From Coriolopsis trogii (lineage: Eukaryota; Basidiomycota; Agaricomycetes; Polyporales; Polyporaceae), in the NCBI GenBank assembly GCA_020543525.1, contig JAHYIO010000003.1:2728001-2792000 (forward strand): 64,000 nt of DNA, written 5' to 3'. A program made the position numbers and the translations under genes. The notes under the pieces are model-generated. The model was not told the origin of the DNA. It made no database searches and was given only the letters and a program-made list of their open reading frames with translations. Shown here one piece after another: positions 22,130 through 34,140 of the stretch. Positions within the stretch are counted from its first letter, which is position 1. Every line of letters begins with the position of its first letter.

Positions 22130-24815
22130 CTAGGTTCCGGAAGTCTGCCCGAGCGACTGCATGAGCAACTGTTGCTGCCGAGCCACCGCGAAGTGCAACA
22201 CAGGTGGCAACCCTCCCAGTCCTCCGAATCCCATTGCCGGGGCGAACGGGAAGGACATCGGCATTGGCATCGAACCGACGGGTAGGCGGGGTATGGTCCG
22301 TCTCTGCATGGGGAAAGGCCCTGACGGCGCCAGCAACGGCATGACTGCTGGACCCATCGGGGGGATGTCCAACATGGCCATGGCGACTTCGGCATTTCCC
22401 CGTGGGTCGTCGTTCGGGGTATACGGGATGACGGTGAACTTGTGCTTTGGCTGCGGCATTCGTGAAATACCACCATGCATACTGAGATTGAGCGGAGCGT
22501 GAGCTGACCCATCGCCACACGGAAAGTAGCGTGCAGACTCACGGGAATGTCCTTGTCGTATCACACTTGAGGTGTGCAAGCTGCCAGAGAGCATGTTGAG
22601 TGCGATGATGCCGACGAGCGAACAAGTGAAACGCCACGCACCAGTTGCGCGAGGATGAAGTCCTCGTTAGCGGCCCAAGTCGTTACCTCCGCGCCGTCCC
22701 AGCACGCGCACTGCACTCTGCCGGAAGAAATGACCTCGCACAAAGAAGAGAGCGTAGTGTCTCGGGGAAGGCCAAGGGCGTCCACGAGGTCCCACATCTG
22801 TTCGCGCACATCGCTGTCCGCGACACGTACGTGCAAGAGCTCAGTGTCCAGCGGTCCGCTATGAAAGACGCTCTGGTGGGCTAACAACCCGAACAGCGTC
22901 AGAGAGGATCGGAAGTCGACAGCGCCGTAGTACATGGCATGCTTTGGCACGCACGACTTGTTGGTGCACTGGAAGAGCGACGTTGGGCAATCCAAGAGCG
23001 CCAGCTCTTCAGCTTCGATTTGGTCTTCCGATAAGTCAGTTCTGGCAGTCACGTCTTGAGAAGTAGCCCGGGCTTTGCCCTTGCCCTTGCTCGTGCTCTT
23101 CCTGTTATCGCTTGCCGGCGAGTCCGATGCAGAGGCAGAGGCAGATGCCTCCCGGAGGAGCTTGGCCAGCTTCCGCCGTAGCTTTGCTCGTGCGTCGCGT
23201 GCCGCCTCAGCAATGACAGGCTGATAGACGGCGAACTGCTCCTCGGTGAGCGGTTCGTTGGGTCGTGCTGATGTGATGAGCTTATCCATCACTGTCGTCT
23301 GGAGCATCTGCGAGAAGCTGGGCATCTTGCGTGACCATAGGTTCTCGTAACGGAGCTCCCCGACGAACTGCTCGTAGAGGTGCTCGAGTTCGGAGATGCG
23401 GCTCCGCCATTTCGTTCTGAAAGCTTGGTCTTCCCGACTTTCGCGTTCGGCCGCAAGTAGCTGCAGCAACGTAGGTTTGATGTTGCTCCAAACTGTATGA
23501 GACGACGACCGTCAAATGTCAAACCTTTGCCTACACAACAGATGTAGGCGGAATAGTCTCTTACTGCGGGGAGAAAGATCGCGGCCTGTGGTAACAAGCC
23601 GGCTGAACTCCGAGCTGTTCGTCGGGTAGTCTTCAGCCTCGTACCCGAGCTTGCTCAGCTCCTCTTCGATACTGCGCCAAGCAAAGTGAGAGCAGGAACG
23701 AAAGCTGACGACATAACTTACGCAAGTTTCCGAGCGGTTGTCTTCCATTGTTCGAAGCACATCCTTGCGTTCGCCCTCGGTGCGTTCCATATCGTCATGG
23801 CTCGACTAAACTAGACATCCATAAGAGGACTATACTGAGCAAGACGAACCGCGAGAGAACAACGTACCTTGAGCCTTGTTATCGTCCTATTACGGTTCTT
23901 CACAACGAACTGCTTCAACGAGATACGCGTCTCGCCCGCCTGCATCTTGCGATACTCTTCAGTGAGCCGGACGAACTCGTCCTTGTAGAACATCGTATGT
24001 TCGTTCTGCTTGAGCTGATTCTGCGTCTGTGCAGTCTGTTCACCGTTCAACGCTGCCACCTGGGCGGCCATCTGTGGGTACTGGGCTTGAGCAGCTGCAG
24101 GAGCGAATTGCCAAAGGTCGGTGCTCGTCACCCCAGGTAATAGATCGTATATGATCTTCACAAAGTCGGGATCGTAGTACATCCCGGATTCGTAAGCTAG
24201 CTTTCCGCCGTGTTCAATTCTGGACTCAGCACTGGTGGTTAGCCGCATACCTCCACCTGCACGTCTGCAGCTGGTTACAACCTAGCTTACCTTGGCCCTA
24301 TGCAGGCTTCGCACAGTCTAATATATGCTGCATAGTCAACCAGGAATGCTCTAGATGCTCCACAGATCTGTAAGGACGAGAGAGTCAGGCGCCGAGAACG
24401 CTGTGCATATATGCGGAACTGACCAAGCATGTGCGCTCAAACATGAGACTGGCGTAGAGTGGCTCGCTCAGGTCGTCCGGACAGTCGGGGAGAGGCGGAT
24501 AGACGTTCTTGCGGGCGGAGGCCCAGATATGCCTCGAGGAACGAGACAAGAGCATCTTGCGGAAAGCCTTGGAGGACCGGGAAAGCCGGAGAATGTCCAA
24601 CGGCCTGAGATGGGACGTAATCTGAGCGTTCAAGTTGAATAGCATGAACGTAGATGCCTTGAGCGCGGTGTAGAAGCTGAATCTGCATGGGTCCGTACCT
24701 CAAAGAACACGTCCAGTGGTACGCTGAGGAGTAGAGTGAGTTGTCCAGTGACCATCTTCAGCTTGCCACTGTCCGAGCCATGGCCTCGACGTCGGCTCCG
24801 ACCACCTGTTGCCAT
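22130..24815 (-). CDS. F-box/Cys-His-rich family protein B
   Basis: About nine exons on minus encode roughly 730-740 residues, from ATG 24815 to TAG 22130-22132. Exon 1 ends SVPLDVFFE and exon 2 continues ITSHLRPLDILRLSRSSKAF, the F-box split by an intron exactly as in A. The knuckle follows as CLIC and, 16 residues later, CEAC. The helical charged exon, the SCVPKH site, CAC (where others have CSC) and the C-terminal HKFTVIPYTP block follow the family order. The last exon is unusual: a Met/Pro/Gly-rich tail of about 110 residues instead of the short tail of A, C and D. This is the most divergent intact member. It is convergent with A. A CTATATAG element lies about 75 bp upstream of the start. 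The function is inferred only from the F-box. Confidence 0.83.
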
Positions 24816-25161
24816 TATGCGGATTCGTCACTAGCAACAGAATCAGTTTTGACTGATATTGTCCCTGTACAAACGGCGTTAAGGCTATATAGAGCCACCA
24901 GGAGGTCGTAGTACCACTCTTTGGTCGTGGTCCGAACGCAACCAGCGCGAGCGGAGGTCACTAGTAGTAGCCGAGTATGTGCACTAAGCGCTCAAACGAC
25001 ACAGTCGAAAGGAGGGATATGTCTATTGGTTGCACTATAGATACATAGGCCGGTATACGGTAGGTATTAGTGATGTGCACACGGCGGATGTACAATGTCA
25101 GAGGGTAAATGAGGAGATGAGGACCATGCGTGTCCAGACACAGTGCATCAACCTTGCCGTC
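24816..25161. other. Intergenic region between member B and ISA1
   Basis: It holds the member B promoter and the ISA1 3' end. Nothing else is seen. Confidence 0.5.
24885..24892 (-). promoter_or_regulatory. TATA element of member B
   Basis: CTATATAG (palindromic) lies about 70-77 bp upstream of the start codon at 24815. Confidence 0.5.
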
Positions 25162-25959
25162 TCATGATCCCACAGTGAAGGACTCTCCGCACCCACACGC
25201 GTCCTTGATGTTCGGGTTCTTGAACGCAAATTTGGCACTGTATTGACTTCAGTACTTGTAGAAATGTAGGACGTACGTGCAACGCACCTCAAGCCATCCT
25301 CCTTCCAATCCATCTCACTCCCAATGATCGAGAACAACGCCTTACTGTCAATCAAGACCTTAACCCCGTCCTGTTCTACAACCTCATCAAACTTCGCAGG
25401 CTTCTCCACATATTCAAGGTGATACGATAGCCCCGCGCACCCCTTGTTGCGCACGCCAATCCGTATAAGCTGCGGCGTGGGACTCTTCAGCAGGTTGCGC
25501 AACCGTTCGACTGCAGCCGGGGTCTGTACGAGAGAAGAGACGTCGGCTGTGGCTCTTGGAAGGCAGCGAAAAGGTGCAAATACGTACCAGAGTAATCGCA
25601 GCCTTGCTTGCGCGTATCTTGGGACGAGGTCGCTCGGCCTTGGGTGCGGGCGGAGGACGGGCGGCCACTTGGGGAGATGCGGCATGCGGCGATAGCGACT
25701 TTGCTGTCGGCGGCTTGGATGACGGCACAACCACAGGCGGCGTCTCGCCCAGCAGCGGAGATGAGGTTGGTGAGGAGGATGTAGATGCAGAGGAGGAAGA
25801 ACTAGACGGCGAAAGAGCTGGTCGGTCGTGCGAGAGAGCGGACATCATAGCATGACGATGACTGGGTAGGTAGAGGAGTGCGCGGGTGGAAGACGGCGTG
25901 GACATCAAGAGTGAGGCGGGTGCATGTGCACGTTGTAGACGAGCTATTGTCGACGCCAT
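25162..25959 (-). CDS. ISA1: A-type iron-sulfur cluster assembly protein, mitochondrial
   Basis: Exons on minus 25959-25588, 25523-25288 and 25237-25162 are in phase and give 227 residues. The first ~115 residues are rich in Arg, Ser, Ala and Pro with few acidic residues, as expected of a mitochondrial presequence and linker. The A-type domain starts at TPAAVERLRNLL (residue 125). Its three ligand cysteines are visible: Cys153 in NKGCAGLSY, and Cys217 and Cys219 in ACGCGESF at the end. Isa1 with Isa2 and Iba57 matures [4Fe-4S] proteins such as aconitase and lipoyl synthase in the matrix. The gene is divergent from the PNPOx-like gene, with 703 bp between start codons. The long presequence-linker is the only odd point. 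Confidence 0.94.
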
Positions 25960-26662
25960 GACGAAGCAAGAAGACGTCGTGGAGGTCGATGGTTAGGATG
26001 TGTGGAACGACGAGCTAGGGATGGAGCCCAGCCCGAGGACGTCCGAACATAGTTTGTCATGGATTCCGCTGCACTAACTTGTTATGTAAGCTGTGGGGTA
26101 AGCACCTTCCACCAATCAAATGAATGCCGTTACCATTCTGGCCTGGACCTATTCGGACTTATCCAGAGGGTAGGTCCGGACGAAGTGTTATACTTACTCG
26201 ACACTCTCTCCAGGTTTCTCTCTGACCACTTCATCACGTCTTTGCTCACAATCTATGGACTCACTCGCTGCGCTTTTGCAATCCAACGCGCATGAATTAA
26301 GGGCACGCTAGTCTCCCAAGATTCAATAAAAGGGCATCACTCTCAAGAATGAACTCCAGGATTGTTGGGATGATGTCCGGCGAACATGTCATGCCAACAC
26401 CTTCTGATCATACTGGCACTGTGTGCGTACATGTACGGGCAGTGTGAGGCGAGCCGTGGTAACGATAGTACTCCGAGTAAGTCCGCAATGATTCACATTT
26501 AGCACTATCCTCGTGGGCGCATGACCTCCATCGAGTCACGGCTGGCAAGTGCTATCGCCCCACCCACTATGCTCTTGCTTTTCACCACATTGCTCTTCCT
26601 GCGCTTTTTACCGCCCTTGACATTGCTGTCGACCTGTCATCGCCACATAGCCTGGGTACAAC
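25960..26662. other. Shared divergent promoter region of ISA1 and the PNPOx-like gene
   Basis: These 0.7 kb lie between two start codons. No coding exon is seen; several AT-rich patches occur but none is placed convincingly as a TATA box. Confidence 0.45.
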
Positions 26663-27588
26663 ATGGGCAAGTTCTACGACACCATCCCGTCCGAGCTCGT
26701 GCCCTGGTTGCTGAAGCAAGAGATGTTCTGGGTCGCAACCGCGCCTCTCAGCCCCGAGGCGCATGTCAACGTTTCTCCGAAAGGCGTCCGCGACTCCTTC
26801 CACTACGTCTCGCCAACGCGCGTCTGGTACCAGGACTTGACGGGCAGCGGTGTCGAGACGATCTCACACCTGCGCGAGAACGGGCGCATCACGCTCATGT
26901 TCAGCGCGTTCGAGGGCCCGCCGCGCATCGTCCGGCTCTTTGGTATAGGTGCGTGCTCCGGTCTGCTTCCCTACCAGACTTGCGATGAACCGCACATTCC
27001 ACTGCTAGGCACGGTGCACGAGTTCGGTACTCCTGAGTACGAGATGCTCATCCCACCCGAACACCGCCGTCCAGGCTCGCGGGCCGCCATCGTCATCGAC
27101 GTCCACAAAGTCGGCTCCGTAAGTCATCTTACCCACCACCGTGTTTCCGTATCCTCCTCTAACGCGCCTCGTGGTGTCCGCTCCAGTCCTGCGGATATGC
27201 CGTTCCCTACTACGAGTTCCGCGGCCACCGACAGACGCTCCTGGACTACTTTGACTCGCGCGAGCGTGCAGACCAGAAGCACCCCGACGCGCACGCTGAG
27301 AAAGGCCTCAAGGCTTACTGGGAGGAGAAGAATGCGCAAAGCATCGACGGCATCCCTGGCCTCGCGCGTGCGCCCAAAGCGCCCGAAGTCCCGAAGTGCC
27401 TCGACGTTATGAAGCGCGCGGATGCGGCGGAGAACGGGAGCACGGCCGAGGTAAAGGGGGGAACTGTCGCTGTGAAGGCGGGCGGTGCGGTGGAGAGTCA
27501 GAGGAGGCGCCTGCAGGAGTTGGCAGTGGCGTTTGCGCTCGGTATTGCCGCTGCCGCGGTCTATGTGCGGTTCATGGGTGTTGCGTAG
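26663..27588 (+). CDS. Pyridoxamine 5'-phosphate oxidase-like flavoprotein, tail-anchored
   Basis: Exons 26663-26948, 27009-27118 and 27187-27588 give 265 residues in phase. The split-barrel FMN-binding fold of the PNPOx-like family is indicated by MFWVATAPLSPEAHVNVSPKG, RVWYQDLTGSGVET and ENGRITLMFSAF, then SCGYAVPYYEF. These proteins bind FMN or a related cofactor; many are oxidoreductases of unknown substrate, so true PNP oxidase activity is not claimed. Residues about 244-262 (LAVAFALGIAAAAVYVRF) form one hydrophobic segment at the very end, preceded by RRR. This suggests a tail anchor with the enzyme facing the cytosol. The tail is the odd feature. The start at 26663 gives the standard MGKFYDTIP opening. 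Confidence 0.9.
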
Positions 27589-28191
27589 TCCGGAGTATCA
27601 TGCTGGTATCAGGTAAGTCGACGGTGTCAACAACAACTTCGATGCAGTGGTGCGTTGCACACCACACGAATGCGTGCGCATATCACTCACACATGCGTTT
27701 GACTAGGAAAAATCACGTTCATATACCGATGGCGACCATCCCATTCTCTTGAGCGACCAGTTTAGCACACCCCTTACACTCGGTAGCTCGTGAGTCTCTT
27801 TTATACAATCGTGAAGTAATGTGCGCGAGAATATATCTCGCCAACTCGAGACCGTTCACAATCGTCTCAGACAGTGGACACCCATCCTGTCAACGTCTAC
27901 TGTAGATCTTAACTAGACTGCTTTACTGGGATCGCAACAGTATTATCCCTTGGAAATGTCAATGGTAACTGATCGCGATATTTGAGGCATTTAGGCTTGC
28001 GAGGTAAGGAAACCAGTCGCCTCTGCGAAATTGCAACGGGGGCGAGGTCGTCCGGTTTGCGATGTCCCTGGTGCCAGTTTTGACTGACAGCCTGGAGCCA
28101 AGAACTGACTTGTAGGCGCCGATGTCGCTTATATATAAGTTCCATGCTGATAGCTCCCACATAGATAAGTTCCTTCGTCTCCGTTTTCGTC
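27589..28191. other. Intergenic region
   Basis: It contains the 3' end of the flavoprotein gene and the promoter of the next gene. No coding feature is seen. Confidence 0.5.
28130..28139 (+). promoter_or_regulatory. TATA box
   Basis: TATATATAAG lies about 55 bp before the ATG at 28192. Confidence 0.55.
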
Positions 28192-29231
28192 ATGACCGAC
28201 AACACCACAGCAGCAGCCGTCCAGGCCGTCAAAGACTCCTCTTTGTCGCCCCGGGTCGTCGTCGACAAGATCGCCGAACAGTGTAGCCTGGCTATCGCGA
28301 GTACGCGCGATCAGGACGACGTCACTCGGCCAGGCGATACGCCCGGGCTGGAGTCGTTTTTGTGGCAATTCTGGACAGACTTCCTAAAGATCGCTCAAGA
28401 CGACGCGGCAATTCACGACCGACTCGCGCAGATCCTCGCTGCGTTGAAGTCAAAGGGCACACAGGGATGCGACGGATGGAGCATCTGGGGTGAGCCCGCG
28501 AGCTGGGGCGAACTCAGTCTCTTCGGGCCCGTTTCGCGTGAGGAGATGAACGGTGCGTCAATCAGTTCTCTCTTCCCAAGAGCCGTGCCTGCTCCGCCCC
28601 GCGCTGACGCACGCTCCCAGGTCCAGAACCCGAGGATAGCGCCCGAGCGCAAGCCGTTCTCTCAGGCGACCCTCCTTCGGATGACCCCACAGAGCGTGGT
28701 TATGCAGAGGCCCGCAAGAGGTGGCTCAATCTCCACGCTTTCTTCGCGAAACTCTGGGCCCTCGACATCGTCGACGAACATTTCTACGCTCTCGCCGCGA
28801 TGCGCACGTACCTGGAGCCGCTCTCGCTCTCGACCGCCAAAGAGCCTACGGCCACGACGGAAGACCACACCGATCTCCCGCCGGAGCTCGGGCTCGAGGT
28901 AGCGGCCACCTGGCTGACGATTGCTGGCGCCAAGATGTTCGGGTGCAGAGAGATTCTGGGCCCGAAGGGTAACTCTAACTGGGAGGCTAACCGGGGCTCT
29001 CCCGGCGGTAGCGGGGGAACGTGGGATGGTGTGGATGGCTATCATCCGGATAGATGGGCACATTGGAAGCAGCTCATCACGGAGGTTTCTCAGGGGAACT
29101 GGCGGCCCAACGTTGTCAAGGCTGCGCAGGCGAGTGGACGAGGCATGCAACCCTGGATTCCGGCTGACTGTAGTGTGCAGGCTGCGGTGGAAGCGATGGA
29201 CAAAGCTGAGCGCCAAGGCGGCTCGTCTTGA
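28192..29231 (+). CDS. Hypothetical protein, possibly DUF3632 family
   Basis: Two exons (28192-28552 and 28621-29231) join in phase to 323 residues. The first half is acidic and helical with many Trp residues (FLWQFWTDFLKIAQDD). The second contains WLNLHAFFAKLWALDIVDE and AAMRTYLEPLS, followed by WLTIAGAKMFGCREILG. The pattern of Trp-Asn-Leu-His-Ala-Phe followed by an Ala/Leu/Glu-rich helix recalls the fungal DUF3632 family, whose function is unknown; this is from memory of the family and is not certain. No signal peptide or membrane segment is seen. A good TATA box precedes the start, so the gene is probably expressed. Confidence 0.75.
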
Positions 29232-29612
29232 ATAGCGGACAGAGAAATGCACAGCGCAGATTGTACAGAGTATTCCGTTGACTGACGATTGGATCGAGAA
29301 CTCAAAATGTCAAAGCATGCGCTCAAATTCACAAGAGACTTAGCACGCTAGACGTGTCTGGATATTGGGCCACCCATTGACACCTCGGTACCGGCCTTTG
29401 AGTGGCACCGCTTTGACCCGCGCTCGCTAGTGCGTCGGCAATGGAGGCACAATGAACACACCGTACACGCTTTGCTGTCTGGATATGCGGGTGATAGGTA
29501 TAAATGGGCCCATGCGAGACAGGTGGATTGGTTGTCCCACCCTGACGACACAGTGTTCAACGTACAGCCAAAACCAGAGCTTCGCAAGTCATCTGCCACA
29601 GCCGCCACTGCC
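29232..29612. other. Intergenic region
   Basis: It carries the TATA element of the following gene; nothing else is recognised. Confidence 0.5.
29499..29505 (+). promoter_or_regulatory. TATA-like element
   Basis: TATAAAT lies about 108 bp upstream of the ATG at 29613. Confidence 0.5.
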
Positions 29613-31623
29613 ATGTCGACTCTCCAGCGGAACACGTCGCAGACTTCTCAGCGTCTCCGCAAATTGTCGGACACCATCAGGTCGGTGGCCGATCCTCTAT
29701 GACACGCGATACCCTGTACTCACTGCCACACATCGCAGAAATGTCTTCGCACCGAAGCCCGAGCCACGACGCCGACCGTCCTATCGGGATGGCCAGCCGG
29801 TGCCCAAGGACGACATCGTGCTCGCCAGACGACCCAGCCTGTCAATGCTCACGAACGAACGAGCGAGGTCCGTCGACGACGTGTCCCGGTCTACGCCTGC
29901 GCCTGCTGTGTCCCGCCCGAGAAAGCTCCATCGGCAGCGTCCCGCACATCTCATGTACCCTGGCATACTGACCCCTTACGAAGACTACTTTGACAAGAAG
30001 GGCAGAGCCAGGATAAAGATCCAACCCAACACCGCGCTCTCGCAGACCCAGGGCAGTCCGAGCACTGCCGGCGCAGGGCGTGATAGGACGACGAGGAAAG
30101 ACCCTGAGGAGAAGCCGATCCCCTTCCCGAGTCCGTCCGCCGACCTGAAGAAGACGTGTGCACAGGAGTCAGCGGGCGGGCAACAACCGTCGAAGACGCC
30201 GTTCTTCTCGCCCTTCGCCACTTCGCCCTCCGTCCCACGAGATCGACCAGCTGCGTCGGGCACGGTGGCGAAGACTCGAGCCGTACCCTCACACTCTCCG
30301 GCCCTGGCCGAGGACAAGTCCCCTCGTCACTTGAAGCAAGTCGCGCCACGTGCTGCAGCCGAGGCGAAGGTGCCCACGTCCGCTCACCGCAGCAAGGATG
30401 CATCCAGCGTACGCATGCAGACTCAAATGGCATCCCCACTGCAGCAGTCCGACGAACGCCATAAGCACAAGCGGGACCACACAAGCCCTGTGCCATTCCC
30501 AGCGGACAGTGCGCGAGCTGTCAACCGCCCTCAAGCCAAGGGCAAGGGGAAGGAGAGGCCAGTCCCCGTCCCACTTCTAGATCTGCAGAAGAAGCAGGCG
30601 ATCGAAGGATGGTTAGTGTCCTCCTCGCCACTTCTGACAAGCTCGAGCTCGTCACCCAGAGGACGACCGGTCGCGTCCACGCCCATGTCGGCGCGTGCAA
30701 TCGCAATGAACGCCACTACCCCCGACTCTTTGACCCCAGCTGCGTCAGCCGCTCGCCAGCCGTCCTCGACGAGCCCAGATGCGCGCCAGTCCGTGTATTG
30801 CAGCACGGATGCACCGACAGTCCGCAGGCACGGTGCGGTGAGGTGTTCGTCCTCTTCAGACGAAGCCGACCTCCCGCCCGATCATGCGCGGGCATATCGT
30901 GCCAAACTCAAGGTCGAAAGGGCGGCGCGCCATGCGCGAAAGGCGAACGGACTTGAACGTAGCCACGACTCGTCCGCTAGCATCGCGGCGAATCCGGACG
31001 AATCACCACGACATGGACATGGACAGCATTACAAACGTGCGTTGCCATATGCGAGGCCGCCGCCGAAAGCCGGCGTGCCCTTCGATATAGCGGACGATAC
31101 TGACGATTGGTGGGCAGATCAAGAGGCAGGCTCGGTAGACGACGGCTACCTCTTCACCGTAGAAGATGGGGACGTCATCCCCTTGGCCACAAGGGCCGCA
31201 CAGAAGGAGGTGGAGGCTGCCGTGATCCTGAAGGCATCCAATGCGCAGCGGGATGTGCGGATAACCGCTAGCGATACTGCCACTAGGGACGCACTCGCTG
31301 TGAACGGGTCGACGTCGCCTGTCGTACGTCGAATGGCCTCCCACAAGGCGGAGGTGCTGCATGTATGGCCCGCTGAACGGGTCGAGGACAGGCAGCATCC
31401 CGTACCGAAGCTCGAGGGCGAGGAGGGGCGCGAAGTGAAGGCCAGTCACAGCAAGCCGAGCGGGTCGTCCGCTGGAACCGCACGGAGAGCGGAGCCGAGG
31501 GATGTCCGCATGGATACTATGCGATCATCCCCTACGCGACCTCTGAATATTCGGAAAAAGAGAGAGGGGAGAGAAGAGCATGGCACTGCCAATGGGTCTG
31601 AGAGACCATACAGACAGCAGTAG
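29613..31623 (+). CDS. Hypothetical disordered protein
   Basis: A short first exon (29613-29680) and a long second one (29739-31623) join in phase to 650 residues. I do not recognise the family. Composition is dominated by Ser, Pro, Arg, Ala and Lys, with almost no hydrophobic runs, so most of the protein should be disordered. One denser acidic stretch at about residues 460-500 contains VPFDIADDTDDWWADQE and DDGYLFTVEDGDVIPL and may be a short folded or binding segment. A basic end (RPLNIRKKREGREEHG) could be a nuclear-localisation signal. Reading the second exon frame upstream without the splice would add an unrelated N-terminus; the spliced start with MSTLQRNTSQTSQRL is preferred because a TATA element sits upstream and the phase matches. 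Confidence 0.72.
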
Positions 31624-32582
31624 TCCCATGCGAGGCCGGGTGACCTCAAGCTACTAAGGGGGATCTGTCAAGCCCCTGATGTGGAGACCTGATAGGTACC
31701 TGAGCGCCGCACATTGCAACCACAACCCACCAGTTCCTGACAAACTCGTGTGGTTCCTACATCAACTTCTTCTGTTCATTACACTCGCCACCTTTCGCGA
31801 GCACGTCCACCCTCCTTTCTTGTAAGATCATGACCACCTGCTACTGTCATCATATTGTCCACAACTTAGCGCACTAGGCTTCCAATGGTCACACACTCCT
31901 TCTTGTGCATAATCCCTAACATCTCCGTGGTTCGTCGACGGTCCTCAATATACTAGACTTCTGCCACGTAACATATTCATCAAGATGGCCGCCCATGGCA
32001 TCGAAAATATTCAATGGCTCGTCGAGATGTCGACTTATATCGAAGGGCGTGCGCGTGCCACAGGTTCACGTTCAGGGTGGGAGACAGACCAGTACTCCAG
32101 ACACGGTCACCCCGTTTTGCTTAGCCGCGTACGAGTACAAAGAGGTAACGTGACCGCGTTCGACGCCTGTCATTGGCTCGCAATATCCCGGAAGCGATAG
32201 GTTTGCTACGCCCGAGTCTCTGGAGTCTGTTGCTACAGTTGACTTGAGCCGCTTCGTGACGCGCTCCTCCGTCTCCACTCAACCAGCGATATTCACAGAT
32301 GCCTTCGAGTTCGTTGTATCACATGCTGTTGCGATATATCGCCTGAAGGTTCGACCGCATGCTACAGGACCCCTCAGACGCATCGCGGCACAGCGGAATC
32401 TCCAGATGAGGTCTAATCCCATAGGAATGATCGCGCTATGGGGGACGAGAACGTATCTTTCACGAGCAACATCCTCTTCTAAGTCTGCTGTGGCCATCGG
32501 TCTACCGCTTTCCCTCAAGCCTGTCGCTTTCCTTAATTGTAAGCGGATGTATCTGCCTCAAGTAATGATGAAGATAGTGTTG
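31624..32582. other. Region upstream of the F-box pseudogene
   Basis: It includes an ATG-initiated open frame at 31985-32200 (71 codons) and open stretches at 32200-32540 that may be remnants of 5' exons of the adjoining pseudogene. A GTAAGC donor lies near 32541. No domain is recognisable. Confidence 0.35.
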
Positions 32583-34140
32583 TGCCAGACTTCTTCACTT
32601 GCAAGGACATTCGCAAATATGTCAAGCACGAGCGAGCACGGCGACTCCAAGCTATCAACTTGCTCAATAGCCTTGTTGTAGGACTCTCGCATTTCCACAA
32701 CTCCGTTGCCCCCATCAACGCCTTCCCCGCGGATATTTTCATTGAATTTTTTTCAGAGCTCATCAAAGCTGGAGGGGGCATCACAGCCCTCGTTCAGGCT
32801 ACCCACGTATGCTCTCATTGGCGGTCTGTCGCGTTGGATGCCGCACGGCTGTGGACGAGCTTCCCAATTGATCATCCGGAATCAGCCGCCGTCTTTATAC
32901 GCCGATCCAAACCCATCCCGCTCTCGCTCACCACTTGCGCGCACACTTATGCGTTCATGGACTTCATTTTCCACGAGCAGAAACGGTGCAAGGAATTCCA
33001 TCTCTCGCTCGAGGAGACGATTGCTGACAGGGGCAAACAAGGTCGTCTCATACAGCACTTGACCTTCCGCCCTGCACCGAAACTGGAGAATATGTCGTTC
33101 ACGGGGCCCAAGCACGGCTGGGGCACGCATGCTGGCCGTTCCTACGCAACACCGATAGTCAGCACATTTTTCCCTGCCCTGCGAAGCTTCACGGCCATTG
33201 ACAGCGACATCGCTCTGCTCTGTGGCGGAGCCCGACCCTTCTCGCTCATACGCCTGAACATCTCTAGCGACCGCGAACTCGCGGACCGCGCACTGCTTGA
33301 CCTACTCGAAGGCTGCCCTCTTCTGGAGACGTTCAAGTTTGGCGGACATCCGGGCTTCAGTGACGAGGGCATTCTCGTTGCCAGGGTTGTGTCGCTTTCC
33401 AACCTGAATGAGCTCCATCTAGAGTCCTCAGCTCCTTTCACGCTGGCCGCGCTCATATCCCATCTGACCGTCCCGCGCACGACTCGTGTCCGGATCGAGA
33501 CCTACCACCACCACAATTTGCCAGGGGGAATCCATGGCTACTTAATGTTCTTAATCAATGTCGCCGCTCACCTTGAATGTTTGAAGGACATCCGACGGGT
33601 TGAGGTCTATGTCCATCAAGAGCCCCCGGGCCGCCATTTGTTCACGCTGCGCGGTTACCACGAGTCGGCGTCCTGGAGCCCGAGTTTGAGCTCGTGGCGT
33701 CGATGACCACGGATACGCCGTGGAAGTTCCTGTTCAATGAGTGGCCCTTTGACGTCTCGCAAGTACGCACGCACGCTCGCCGTCGTCGGCCTCACTCAGC
33801 CCTACCACGTGTCGGCCATGCTACCTCTCCTTAGCGGCATGGACTCGCTCGAGGCTCTCCGGGTCGTGCAGGCGAGCAAGAAGCGCTCCTGGACGTCCTG
33901 TTGGAGATGACGTTGCGCGAGTGGGTGATGTCCGGGAATCTCCTGGAGTGTTTCGAGGCGGAAGTGTTCGTATATTGCACTAACCTCGGGACGTTGGAGC
34001 TCTACGACGTGCCGTACGAACCCGAGTCTGTGACTTTGGTGAGATGCTGCTCGAGACGATCACCCGCCACTGCTACGAGGACGGCGCGCTAAAGGTGGTC
34101 GACCTCGTCAAGTGTCAGAGGTTGTACAGGAGACAATACA
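32583..34140 (+). pseudogene. Degraded F-box gene, paralog of the left-edge F-box gene
   Basis: The frame 32583-33706 matches the left-edge gene along its length: a similar lead (RRLQAINLLNSL), an F-box (NAFPADIFIEFFSELI, then THVCSHWRSVALDAARLW) and the same order of repeats (LLDLLEGCPLLETFKF). After about 33668 one base is missing, and the homologous text continues in another frame (LEPEFELVASM, then WPFDVSQ). At about 33765 an extra ACGC-type unit shifts the frame again. Further shifts near 33880 and 34032 are needed to follow TLELYDVPYEP and ALKVVDLVKC. Introns are not expected at these points, because the paralog is continuous there. No ATG begins the first exon. I call it a pseudogene; a truncated 374-residue product remains possible. 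Confidence 0.8.
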
